Below, one piece after another: positions 36,001 through 47,830 of a DNA stretch of 64,000 nucleotides. The DNA lies in the NCBI RefSeq assembly GCF_020085105.1, contig NC_058062.1:6551945-6615944 (forward strand). The letters run 5' to 3'. The notes under the pieces are model-generated. The model did not search any database. It was not told where the DNA came from and was given only the letters and a program-made list of their open reading frames with translations. The position numbers were made by a program, and so were the translations under genes. Position 1 is the stretch's first letter. Each line of letters starts with the position of its first letter. Source of the stretch: Siniperca chuatsi (lineage: Eukaryota > Chordata > Actinopteri > Centrarchiformes > Sinipercidae).

Positions 36001-39000
36001 TGCTTAGCATAAAGACTGGAATCAATGGGAAGCTGCTAGCTTGACTATGTCCAAAGGTAACAAAATCTACCTACCAGCACCTCTAAAGCTCATTAATCAA
36101 CACTTTATATTTAATTTGTTTAAGCTACAAAAATACAAAAAATGCCAATTCCTCATTTTACAGGGGGTTATGTGCCATGTTGTGACCAGTAACTTCCTGG
36201 ATTCTCTGCTGGTTGCCTGGCAACGGGTCCTGGTGAGGTTTTGTTACCTTTGTACAGAGGCAGGCTAGCTGTTTCGTCGTGTTTCCAGTTTTTATGCTAA
36301 GCTAAGGTAACTGGCTGCAGGCTGTAGCTTCATATTTACTTAATATTATATTATGTACTATATTTACATAATATTGTAATTCTGTTTCTCTGTTTGTAAA
36401 TCTAGAACTGCCACTTCTGTCTCCTCTGTAGATACGACACCTGTTGTGTGTCTGTCCATCCTGAAAGAGGACTCTCTCCTCTGTCGCTCTTCTTCAGGCT
36501 TTTTCTCCCTTTTCTCCCCTTTATTCCAAATATTTAGTCCATTATTTAGTTTCTCCTTACTGAATCAAAGGTCTTAGGATAAAGGGTCTAGTATGTTGTT
36601 CAGGTTGTAAAGACAAATTTGTGATTTTGGACCATTAAAATAAAATTTACTTGACTTTCTACTTTTGTTGAATATTATGACACTATTTATTAATGACAAA
36701 GTCACAACACTAAGAACCATTCTGCATATTGTGACAGAAATTTCAATACCTGTTGAAGATGATGATATTATACTGAAGATTATTACATTTTGTAATAATT
36801 AAGAATGAATTATCTGTTAAGATTGCAAGTTTCAGGGGCTGTCGAGACAAAGTAATATAAAAGTAATTGAAAGGAGGATGATTGTTTTCCTAATGTGATT
36901 TAATTAGTGGATTATATCCTTATTATGAGAATATACGGGTCAACCAAGAGACAGATCTGAGGGTGAACCCCTCTAAAAAGATTTACGACAGTAGAAGATG
37001 AAAATTGCTCCTCAAACACAGAGCCTATGGCTGCTGTGATAAGAAGCCTTGGGCCTTCAATAAAAATGACACTGGTTTAAATCATAATTACCAAACGATA
37101 TACCCTGTGACTGAGAAATCACTGTCTTCTGTACCACTGCTACTCCCCGGCTGTGCACATAGGCCCAGTTAATCTCATGTAAAAGCTTTATTTTATCTTC
37201 GCACAACATAAACTGATCTAGCAGGAATGCAGTGTTGTGCAGGCATGTCTGGCACAGAAAATCACCGCTGTTTAGTTGGCTATATGACTTTCTATGCAAT
37301 CGTCAGTTGCAAAGCCTTGTGAGACAGTATGACGAGGTGCAGTAAAGCAATTTCACCACATACTAATACTGTATGTGGTTAAATGGGGAGTTCACTGGAG
37401 CTGTGGGCAGGGTCGAAAAACAAAATAGTAACAGAGTACTTAATTACTGTTTCATAATCGACATACAATACATGCTCTGTGTTTTGATGTGTTAGGACTA
37501 ATTTTGACTTCAAATACTTGGAAAATAAATGACATTTGAATGGGTTAGTCATAAAGTCGGAAGTAATTTCATCTTAACTGCAAGTAATCAGAGTGATAGA
37601 AAAAAATAAAAAAAATAATTTATACTAAACAACATAGTTTATGTTTGCTTTTTTGTGAAATACTGTAAAGTTTTACTTCCTCAGGCCTCTAAAAGATATT
37701 CATAGGAGATACTCGTAGATGGGAAAATCTTTTTGATCTGCTCACAACTCAGACATACAGTATGTGACCTTAGGATGGACTTGGGGGCGCAGGTAAACAT
37801 TGCTTTATGTTAAGCCAAAAACAAAACCATGCCCTTAAATTACATTGCTGCAGAGCTGCAACTAACAGTTATTATTATTAATTAACTTGTTGATTATTTT
37901 TCAGGTTAATCGGTTAATCGTTTGGTCTGTAAGATGTCAGAAAACACAGAAAAAAATGCACCTTCAACTTTCCCAGAGCCCAAGGTGACGTCTTCAAATT
38001 GCTTTATTTGTTGGACCAACCGTGCAAAACCCAAAGATATTCAAATTACAGTGATATAAAACAGAGAAAGCAGACAATCTTGACATCTGAAAAGCCAGAA
38101 CTTGTGAATGTTTGGCAATTTTGCTTTATCAAAATACTTGTAGATTAATTTTCTGTTGATGGACTAATAGATTAAATCGATTCATTAAAATTTTCAGCAA
38201 TACATTGCTACGTTACTATATTGTTAAAAGAAAACAGTTCCAGTATTGTAATACATTTAGTAAGGAATATATGCCACCCTGTCTGCAATTTCCTTCATAA
38301 TGTTAAAAAATATGAGACTTGAGAGCAGACAAACACACACAATCTCACTGTCACAGCAGATACTTTTGATCTCTCTAATCAGAGAATATCAGGAACAATT
38401 TTTGACAGGCTCAGGAGTGGGACCCCCCACCCACACTCACCATGTGAGCCATGCAGCCCCACAACGCAGGGAGATGGTGTTAAGAGAAGGATGTGCACAT
38501 CTCTCATATTGGAAAAACACCTTTTTCACAAAAGGTACTACTATCATGTACACAGAGCAGTTTTGTAGAGCATACAGTATGATAATGATTTACACAAGCA
38601 AAGAATGACAGAGTGCAGTGAAGAAGACTGTTAAGCAAATGTTTTTGTCATAGCCTCAGTAATGTGCTTTTACAATCCTGATGTGCGGACAGCTGGCGAG
38701 CCAAGACTGGCAGCCTGCCTCGAAAAACCAGAGACGCCGCCTCAACTAAACCAGCAGGGAAAAGTGTCTTACACCACACTTCCTCAGCATTCCTCCTATA
38801 GCAAACGTACTCTGCACAGAAAACCTCTGACAAGATGTGTTTTCACAGGGATGAGAGACATCAGCTGCATGATATGGTGAATGCAAACATTTGGGATTCC
38901 TCTGTAGACCACCAATCCCACAACTATGAGTATGTTAGATGTCATTCAGCTCTGGGGAAACTGCACAATTTAATGATAATCTTACAAATTCATTCATTTT

Positions 39001-42000
39001 CAGTTTTATTGTGTTAATGCCAAGGGATACATCCACCTGAGCTGGCAGTCTCCCATAGCTCTCTGTCATTTTTTGTCTCCCAGAGAGAAACCAGGCTTAG
39101 GTTTCATTATGTGCATACTTCTCTTGTACACCCACACACTGTCCCAAATGCCGAGGGATCCCTTTCTGACTCCCTCTGCACAGAAAGAGTGGGAACGAGA
39201 GGAAAAATGAGAGCTGTACACCAGCAGATAGTGAGAGAGAAACGGGGAGAGAACAATTCCTTTTGGCTAATGTACTCCCGTTCTCTCCAGCTGGCCGGAT
39301 TGTGTAAACACAGTAATATCAATTGCTCTCCAGATCGATGCTTCACACCCCAAAACAGGTGCTTTTACTCCCTCTATCCCCATCTTTCTCCCACCCACTC
39401 ACTCTGAACTCTGACCTCACAGTCCAGGTGGCAGGTGCTCCAGTATTATTGCAGTCCTAGAGGGTGCAAAACACAGACCCATATCTCATACTAATGAACA
39501 GTGGGACCTTCTCCAACAGCCATAATTCATATAGAAAAGAACAGGAGGTGTATAAACAGGAGGTGCAGAGAAGGAAGAAGTCTGCTACTGTAAACATTCA
39601 AGAGCGTTTCTTCAACGGCATAATACAAGCTTTGTATCTTTATGCTGAGCTTCTGCAGAGGATTTCAAAAGTATTCTCTATAGATCTACTCAAAAGGCTG
39701 GTGGTATAAAACTGAATTTATTTGTTCAATGCTGGGCTGACACATACTGAGATGAAACTAATTAAATGCGGTTTTCAGTTGCAGGATTACAACATAAATT
39801 CATATTGGAACTTTGAGTCACTGACAGTTATTCAGAGATACTACAGCAAACGGTAAAACAATGTTTGTTTTCGTTTGTGAGTGAATTATTAATCAATTTA
39901 TAATGAATTCATCCATCATTGAAATTAATAACCTTTCATGGAGAGTGATGCATCCATTCCCAACCAAAGATTGACATAAAATAAAAGGGTTTATGTGTGC
40001 CCTATGTGCATGTATGCTGTGTATCCTTCTCTGTATTTGTACTTGTCTCCATACCTGCAGCAGCATGAATGAGGACACTCTGGTTGGGCCGCAGGTTGCC
40101 GAAGTCAAACAGCATCATATAGGCTGTGATGTAGTTCACAGGGAGGGCTGCTGCCTCCTCAAAGCTTATGCCCTCTGGGATCAGGAAGGTGTGGCTTGCC
40201 GGCACCACCGCCACCTCCTGCCACAGCCCAAAGCGGTTCAGCACCATCACCTTATCCCCAACCTGGAACAGAAGGCACAGGAAGACACAGGCTGAGAAGA
40301 AGGTAAAGCAAAGGGCTCTCTTTCAGTGCCCTTTCCCAGTTACTGAAAACAGTGTAACCTAACCGAATGCAGTGATTCCCAACCAGGGGTACTTGTACCC
40401 CAGGTGCAACTTCTACAGTTGCTTGGCGGTTTGTGGAAAGATAGTGGAGTAACTTGATAAAGAAGAAATTAATAGTAATTTGATAAAAAAAGAAATTTTA
40501 ATTTGATTAAAAAATATGTCCACATATTGAGTCAATTATACCACCTGAACACCAAAAATTGCAACTAAGAGTGTGTGAAAAACAGTTAACAAGTGAGCAG
40601 AGAAGCAGAGAAACTGTAGCTAACGGTGATGGAACAGTGGATATAGTTAGCTTATAGTAATAGATAAATGGTTGAAATAGCATAAAGTAATGGATAAATG
40701 GCTGAAATAGTTATTGTAAAGTAATGGATAAATGGTTGAAAGAGTTAGCTAAAAGCAATGCATAAATGGTTGAAACATCCAGCTTCTGCCACACAAGTGC
40801 TTACTTAACCAAACTGACCTAAACACTGACAGTTCAATTTGTGAAAAAAATTGCAACATCCACTATTATATCCACTTTTATAGCATCAATAGTTAAATAA
40901 TAGCCAGTTTAAAATCAATTCAAATGAACACATTTGTAAAATTGATGGGTGTTGTCTATCAAGGGGTAACTGAGTTCATCTGACAGGGCTGTGGGGGTGC
41001 ACCTGACAAAACAGGTTGGGAACCACTGCCCTAACGCACTGGAAAAGTGGTGAGTGATTGTTTTGCAATTATCATTTAAATTGATCACATAACACCAAAG
41101 CTGGAAGCATTACTAAGCCAATTAAGGCTAAATCTTTGCTTTCTACAATTAATTGTTTTTGGAAGAAAGAATCATGTCTCTGGGTCAATACTATGATCTA
41201 CAAGGACAGCATTACAGCAATGTGGGCAAAATGGAAGTGAATAACCAGTTTTTAAAGCTATTGTATTAAATTAAAGTGCTGGTATATTTTAATTGATTAA
41301 GTTCTTGAGCTTGAACAGGATCAACTGGCAGTTCAATACCCCAGGAGGTTTCACTGCTAGAGCCTGAAGTAGTCTGCAGCGTCCTGCCATCTGAAGCCTC
41401 ATGGTTTCTTTGGCACAGTGAGAATGATGCGAGCCATGCAGCAGGAATAGTAAGATTGTGGTTAATTGTTTTGTTTACAACAATGGCAGACATGCAAACA
41501 TGCAGCCGCCTGGTTTACCAAACCTTTAAAGGGTTTGCTCTTAAAGAGTGTAAGCAAACAAATAAAGCGATAAAGAGTAAGAGCAGTAACTGTATTGACT
41601 TTATGGAGGGTAATGGTGAAGCAGCAGAGGAATCAGGGTAAAAAAGGAGGTGGCTATTTTTCTATCAAAGTATGATAGCTGTTTTCCGATTTGTATGTAG
41701 TGGCTTGCAGTGGCTAGCTCTTTGCATACGGACATGTTTGTTTGATTTTGAGCTTTTGACAACCAAGTTACAGCATAGATTTGTAAGTGAGGGAAAGAAG
41801 AAAAGTACTGAAAGATGATGAAAAACATAAAGGAAGTACTGCTCTGAATTAACAAGCACTGCTTATGTGCTTAATGTGTGGCTTCAAGAGATCTTGTAAG
41901 ACATGTATTCTGATTTTTCTCTCAGCTAAAGTTTGACTATAATGGAAATGTCAGAATTGTTCTTTGTATGATAGAATAAGTGAGTATCACTTAAGCAATT

Positions 42001-45000
42001 TCTGTCTTTTAGAACCTGACAGTGAGGAAGCCACAGATGTCATTCAACGTGCTGCATGCCACGGTCACCATCTTGTCATTTTTCTGCTCCCAAACTACCC
42101 TTATCAATGCAGGATCCTCCGATTTACAACAGTCTCTTTCCAGAAGGACGTGCCTCGATGTAAACTTACCCTCCGCGCCCTCACTAACCAATCAGGAGAG
42201 CCCACTCGAGGGACACAGGAAACAGAGACGACTGCAGCATTAGTACTCTCTTCCTGTTTTCTTCCTCCCCCTTATCAACCCTTCTCGACACAGCTCTCCC
42301 TCCCACTCGTTTCCATTCTCCTCACTTTTCTCTTCCCTTCTTTCTCTTTCACTTCCTGACTCCTTTTCCTCTTACAACTTTAGAACATCTTCCTTCCCCT
42401 TCTCCAGTCCCTCGTCTCATCCTGTCTGTGTCTCAGTCTTGCTGCCTTCTTTGATGCTCTTTCCTCCCCATTTCTTCATCCTTCACTGTCTCATTCTGTC
42501 TTTACAATTCTTATTCTTTTTTCTTGCGAGGAGTGTCCCGTATCCCCTCTTCCTCATCAGCGAGACAGGACAATGGGGCCCATCTTCTCCCCTGGCCTCT
42601 CTCCACTCATCAGAGTCCCTGCCAGATTCTTCCCCATGGCTGAGCATAAGACAAGCTCTCTCCTCCTGGGAACAAACTCTCTCCACCCGGGCCTCTCTAA
42701 TGGTCTGGAGGGAGCCATGCGCCTCGCTGTCTATCCACTCCAATTAGAGAGATCTCCCTCTCTCTTTTCATACCCGCATCTTTCTGTCTGAGGCCGAGTC
42801 ATTTGGCTTATTTTCAAACTATACTTTCAGTTTTTCACCATGGGCTACTTCTCTTTCCTTCTCTTTGTTATTCATGTTGACTCGCTCTCTCCCATCTCCG
42901 TCTCCCTCTCTTTTTTTTTTTTGCCTTTTTGAGTCTTCAAACTCATCAGCCTCGCTGGATTAATTGGGGGTACAGTGTGGCACAAATCGATAGATGGGGG
43001 AGTTCAGGCTTTTACAGGAAACACACAAATATGACTCACACATCGCCTTCAAATGCATCTGCAGCTATTCTTCCGCGCCTACGTAAAGCATGTGAGTTAC
43101 TGTCAGTCGCAGAATCTGGGTAGGAACATTCAAGGCCAAGCGAATGAGCCTTGTGACAGTTCTGTTTCAACATCTTCACACTGTGACACACAAACACACA
43201 CACACTTCTTACATTTCCTTTCTCAGCTTTCATGCCACTGCATCAAATGTACTCATAGTTGGGGTCAGGAGTGTGGGGGGTGCTGAACAAAGGCACTTCC
43301 AGTTAACTGTATATGAATGGACTTAATCAGATGGTGATTCAATTTTGGGGTATGCAGGCCTCCAAGTCAGCTTCTTCGTGGCTTTGAGCTTTGATGATCT
43401 CAGCAAAAAATGATCAGAGAAAAACAAAAGAACAGGCAAAATTTCTGATACGTTGTTCCTGAGTCAGGTTGAAAGATGCAAAAGATGAAGGTTAAATGTT
43501 AACACCCACAAGGCCTGCATGGCTCCTGTAAATGTAATTAAAAGGAAACATAATATCTCCCTGGTGTCAGCGTAGGTGTTTTTATGCTTTGACATGGTTT
43601 GTATGATGTTAGAATAAAGGCCACACCCTGCTCACATACAGTAAAATCTGTGACAGGAGGGCCTACATGCTGCTTTTTGCACTTGACTGCACGTCTGATT
43701 ATGCAAATCAACATATCATGTTAAGAAAATACCATTCTTCTTCTTGTTTTTCCAGAATTTATCTAGGAATACTGCACTGGACAAACTTGAGGAGAAAAAT
43801 ACAAAACAGAGACGTCTGATTTTCTTTTTTAACCCAGCAGCTTATGGCAAGCTGTCAACAGGCCATGTGGCGTATAAAGGCAAGCTCTAAATGTTGTGAT
43901 CATGGTGAAAAGGACATGTAGGATGAAAGAGTAGGATGGGTAGGAAGGTAGAGTAGGAAGGAAGAGGATGGTAACATAAAGGGAGGGAAGCATGATGGGG
44001 GATTCACTGACGGTATGATCGACAGAGAAAGAATCAAGAGATTATACAAAAGAAGTAGAGATAGATAGAGGGAGGGAAGGAGGGATGGAGGAAATACCAG
44101 AATGACAATGTGGGCCAGAGGGAGGTAATTGAGAACATATGGGTCAGATCCTACCAAAACTCACAGAGGGAGAGCATGAAAATGAAAAGAAAAAGCAGGC
44201 CGGGAGAAAAAAGTGCTGATGTTTGGTGTCAGGGGAGCTTGTGATTTGTGATATTTCCCCTCTTCCACCTCTTACTCACTGTTACACTTTTCCCTGCACT
44301 CCCTCTTAGGTCATTTCGGGTGAGGGCACTGTAGTATTACTTTATTCGACACTGTCCCCTCAAGGGATGCTTGTTTTGCGGCAGTTATTGAAATACAATA
44401 CGAGGCATGCAGTGGATAATAAATGCATATAAATATATAAGAGCCAGCAAGCAGCAAAACAATAAACAAGCCAAAGACAGGGAGGCTAGAGGGCAACAAT
44501 GGTGCAAGTGCTGCCTTTATCAACTTTGCAAATTTATAAACATTATTTCATATGACATGAGATAGAGAGGAATTTTAATTACATTATATGGGTGTTGTTT
44601 GAAATGTTTCTATACTATTGCCAATACAATACCTGAGTTTTGATACCAAACACAAATATAATGTTTTTCTCATTTAACAACAAAAGTCAAAGTTCTCAAA
44701 TGCCTCTTATATCTGTGTGTGAAAGCAGAAACGTACATTAGAGAACATAAGGTTCAGCACTATATCGAAATGTCGGAAAGACAAAATAAAAATCAATTTC
44801 ACTTTACTTAGCCATTGATATTTATGTTGCATTATCTAATTAAATGTCATGAACGTGTCCATAGCTTTGTGTAAACTGTATGGGGAGCAAACTATCAGAC
44901 ACACCCATTACTGTATGTTGTTGTGTGTGTGTGTGTGAGAGAGAGAAACAGAGATAGATAGGCAGACAGATCTGCAGTGAGTGATGAGCCTCCCAAAAAT

Positions 45001-47505
45001 TCTGTGCCACCAAGGTCAGCACATTCCCTCTGAGTTAGCTGCCAAAAGATCTCAGAGATCTCCATCCATTAGGAGGATTGGCTCTTAATTCTATAACCTA
45101 AGGGCTGCACTGGGATGTGGGAGTGTGAGGCTTTGATGACAAGCAGTGTGTTTGTGTATTTGTGTGTAGAGTGTGACCTTTAAATCCAATCTACATTACT
45201 GACAATGTGGAAAGAAGCTATAAAGTATTCTAGAAACACAAAGGTCTTAACCTTCTATGATGTCTGGCTGCTATTGGCTGACCTATCACCAGTCATATTC
45301 CTATTACTCTGCATAGATTCCCCATCCATTTGGACTTCCACTTCACAGACATATGTGCCACTCCCTGTCAGATGCACTGATTCTGCACTTGCATGACACA
45401 TGATGCGAGAAAATGTGGTGCTCTTACAACAAACATCGTGACTCATGGCCGATGTGTAACATTTTGGCTTTGTACTTCAATTGCCTTAAAAAGGCCTTAA
45501 CGTGGTGATGCCATGCATCCAGGAGACAGACATATAGGCCTGTGACTCATCATGCAATTTAAGACAGCGACAAATAATTATCTTTCAATCACCCTTAATT
45601 CCTTGTGGCTGAACATTAAAGAAAAGATTAAGCTGTTTTAATTATGATTGTTTCATTGACTTGGCTTCAATGTCTATGAGCGCGCGGGGTTGAACTAATC
45701 GTGATATATTGATGTGATGACAGATAAATATTTTCTGAACACAACAGAGGTGATGGCTCTCTGTTGACAAAGAGGGCGAATGATCCTATTTCTCACATCA
45801 TGCTGTCTGATGCGTCGCGCCTCGCCCTTTCCGCTCGGTGAGTCTGTGCGCCACCGTCGCTCCCGGTAACAAAAGGCGTCGGTGACTCTTGTCTCCGCCA
45901 CCGGTGTCAAGTCAGCCATATTAATTACTGTGGCATCTGGCCATCGTCTCCAAAATAAACTCCCTTATTAATTAACGTTTTGCAAGCAAAGATGCGGAAC
46001 CACAGATGGATAAAAATGGAACCGAGGTGGCCTTATATTGTTTTTCATCCAAAACGTTGTTTTTTATTTTACAGTATAAAGGCCCAAGCAGAACGAGGTA
46101 GCCTACAACTGCAGACCTATAGCCTACATGTGTAGAATACTGTAGCCTATATGACCAAATATTGCACGAAGGCTACATTATTATTCAATATGTTTTACAT
46201 AGCCTACTCATCATTCCATCTTGATTGCTGGTTTTCATATCATGCACATATTTTCATGTTCGCTTCTTTTTCCTCCATAAAAAGTAAAAGGAAACTCGGG
46301 TGACTGTTCAGAGCTTTAATTTTGAAGGCAGAGCAGTCTAATTTCCGGTCTCATTGCGGCGCTCTCTGGTTGACTTGACGCAGCTCTCCGCGCCTTGGCA
46401 GACACCAAAGCGCAGTGCAACGAAGGTGCTGCCAAGGTGGAAAACATTTTTTGCATGTGTTTATTTAGACTTTTGACTTACAACACACATGTTGCGTATG
46501 AACATTGAATCCATCTCCATCTTAGCAGCTGTTTCGTACTTGAAGTTGCTCAATCTAAGTGCGCACCGTGTTTTCACATTGCGCTGCCCAATTTGAAAAC
46601 CGGGGAGACAAGGGGGGCGACGCCTGCTGCTGGCTTCATTGTACTCAACTCGTGTCATTTATACACTTTGGGCTTCTTCTACAGAGATGAAATACAACAT
46701 GAACACACTAACAGACTTTATTGCTTTCCACTTTTTTCCACCAGTGCTGTCTCCTTGGTACGGACGAGTGAATGAATGGATGGACACCCATGACAGCACA
46801 AACAGGAACTATAGACCAATATTTATCAGTAACCTATTATTGTGTCAATTACCTGACCCAATAGCCTATTAGTATTAAATTCATTAAGTCATGAAACTGT
46901 AATACAGTGTAGGCTACAGCACTACCACCATCCCTGAGCAGCGAGCAAAGCCTGACACACCCATATCCAGATGTAGCTGTTGTAGCAGACAAATATACCT
47001 CACTTAAGCAATAAAACACACACCCAGTAAAATGAGACTTCGAGTGGCAAGAAAAAAGCTGAGAGGCATGTGTGCTTACTTTTCTGTCCGTGACTTCTTC
47101 CCCTACAGCCTCCACCACCCCAGAGCACTCCATTCCTGGGGTGACCGGCGGGGACGGCAGCCGGTCGTACAGCCCCTGTCGAGCCATCAGGTCTGCGAAG
47201 TTCAGCCCGCAAGCCTTGACCCGCACCAGGACCTCGCCAGCCTTGAGCGCCGGCTTGCCCTTCTTCACCTGCAGCTTGACTTTATCATAGCCCCCGTAGC
47301 CGGTGAGCACCAGGGCGCGGTAGGTGAACGTCTCCTCTTCGGGCACCTTCTCGGTGGTCGCCGCGGGGGTAGCCGCTGCCTCGGCGGCGCCGTCGGGTGG
47401 GGACTCCGTCTTGGGCGGCTCGGGTTTGGGCTCCTCGGCAGGTTTGGTCTCCTGCTTCTGGTCCACGTCGTTTTGCTGCTGGGCAGGTGCGTCCTCACCA
47501 GACAT
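21301..47505 (-). CDS. vat1: Synaptic vesicle membrane protein VAT-1 homolog
   Basis: Six coding exons: 47505-47080, 40262-40055, 28835-28665, 27415-27326, 25292-25051 and 21573-21301 (TGA). All are GT-AG with matching phases, giving about 469 residues against 393 in human. VAT1 is a zinc-independent quinone-oxidoreductase-like member of the MDR family on cytoplasmic membranes and mitochondria, linked to vesicle function, phospholipid handling and mitofusin regulation. Residues 1-58 are a Pro/Glu-rich leader. The GroES-like catalytic fold begins at FTYRALVLTGYGGYDKV and includes KACGLNFADLMARQGLY. The cofactor-binding Rossmann motif AAGGVGIAATQL spans about 208-219, followed by DPLGGSDTHKAYNLLKPMGK. 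Residues 405-469 are an unusual, almost pure Lys/Glu/Asp tail. The start codon is followed by MSGEDAPAQ, and no in-frame alternative fits better. The gene lies tail to tail with the DTX3L-like gene and head to head with rnd2. Confidence 0.95.
21574..25050 (-). other. vat1: vat1 intron 5
   Basis: 3.5 kb without coding exons. It contains GGTT-rich DNA near 22720, purine/pyrimidine-rich stretches at 22890-22980 and 23080-23200, and GAGA-rich DNA at 23840-23970. No mobile element recognised. Confidence 0.6.
25293..27325 (-). other. vat1: vat1 intron 4, with repeat and G-rich block
   Basis: Contains a reverse-orientation copy of the GAGCTGCAACTAAC-type repeat (about 25560-25860) and a G-rich plus-strand block at 26230-26300. 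The overlapping ORFs at 25962-26667 are GC-rich artefacts without splice or protein support. Confidence 0.55.
25560..25860 (-). repeat. Copy of the GAGCTGCAACTAAC-type teleost repeat (inverted)
   Basis: The reverse complement aligns by eye with 37852-38205, for example around the shared AAAGATATTCA-like core (here near 25690-25705) and the block before it. It is diverged and likely non-autonomous. Confidence 0.5.
27416..28664 (-). other. vat1: vat1 intron 3
   Basis: 1.2 kb intron. Nothing recognised beyond unique-looking sequence. Confidence 0.55.
31355..31415. repeat. (AC)n microsatellite
   Basis: About 30 uninterrupted AC units. Confidence 0.98.
32635..32688. repeat. (GT)n microsatellite
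   Basis: About 27 GT units, opposite in sense to the AC runs on either side. Confidence 0.98.
33021..33080. repeat. (CA)n microsatellite
   Basis: About 24 CA units followed by CA units broken by AAA. Confidence 0.98.
35976..36335. mobile_element. Palindromic-ended teleost repeat (MITE-like)
   Basis: The left end (CAGTTAGCTTTGCTTAGCAT near 35991-36010) and the reverse complement of the right end (36294-36330, TTAGCTTAGCATAAAAACTG) match over about 40 bases, so the element has long terminal inverted repeats. The inner parts (GTCCAAAGGTAACAAAATC, CCTACCAGCACCTCTAAAGC, GGGGGTTATGTGCC) are those of a very common fish repeat. No coding capacity; a non-autonomous DNA transposon is likely. Confidence 0.75.
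37852..38205 (+). mobile_element. GAGCTGCAACTAAC-type teleost repeat (MITE-like)
   Basis: Starts GAGCTGCAACTAACAGTTAT, contains GTTAATCGGTTAATCG, AAGGTGACGTCTTCAAATTG and ACCCAAAGATATTCAAATTAC, and ends in ATTAATTTTCTG...TTTTCAGCAA. I recognise this as a high-copy fish repeat. It has no ORF. Two further, more diverged copies are in the window (25.56-25.86 and 60.83-61.03 kb). Confidence 0.7.
40263..47079 (-). other. vat1: vat1 intron 1 (6.8 kb)
   Basis: Contains a non-autonomous transposon (40.37-41.03 kb), a long pyrimidine-rich tract (42240-42560), a purine-rich tract (43910-44100) and a cluster of TAGCCTA words (46100-46210). No additional exon recognised. Confidence 0.55.
40366..41028. 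mobile_element. Non-autonomous DNA transposon with CAGTGGTTCCCAACC-type ends
   Basis: The terminal repeat CAGTGATTCCCAACC at 40370-40384 pairs with GGTTGGGAACCACTG at 41014-41028, with one mismatch in 15. The six bases CCTAAC occur just outside each end (40358-40363 and 41029-41034), consistent with a decayed 8-bp target duplication of hAT type. A minisatellite of about 30-35 bp units (GATAAATGGTTGAAA...) fills 40655-40775. No transposase coding sequence. Confidence 0.7.
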
Positions 47506-47830
47506 TGTGCAGGGAGCTGTGAGACAGTGATGAGTCTAGAAAATTACTTAAGAGGCTTTTTCACTTCTTGTGCTTTTGTTGACGTGGGCGGGCTTGTTGT
47601 TTTGCTTGCCTTGCAAATAAAAGAAAATGCGAGAGTCAGAGCTTCTTTTTCAGCAGTCTTGCATGGAGACTCAAACCCCGACAGAGTGGGTTGCTCAGTG
47701 GCCAGTGGCTGTCAACGGCGCGCTCTGACAGAGTGTGTGAGTGGGACGAGTCAGAGAGAGGCAGGCTGGAAAACCCGGAGAGCTGATGAAACCCAGGGAT
47801 TGGCGTGTATGATTGGATGGGTTTGGCTGA
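47506..47830 (-). promoter_or_regulatory. vat1: vat1 5' UTR/promoter region
   Basis: Directly upstream of the vat1 start codon. Two ATTGG words (about 47798 and 47813) are CCAAT boxes on the vat1 strand, roughly 290-310 bases before the ATG. The transcription start is not resolvable. Confidence 0.4.

Larger units (their letters stand above)
28836..40054 (-). other. vat1: vat1 intron 2 (11.2 kb)
   Basis: The largest intron. It contains three long dinucleotide repeats (31.3-33.1 kb), two interspersed fish repeats (35.98-36.33 and 37.85-38.2 kb) and a purine-rich CG-bearing stretch at 35270-35480. The ORF of 119 codons at 35233-35592 runs into a CA repeat, has no homology I recognise, and is not called. 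Confidence 0.6.

Noticed and set aside
42240..42560. Pyrimidine-rich tract with ORFs up to 131 codons
   Set aside because: Compositional bias keeps frames open. No homology or splice evidence.
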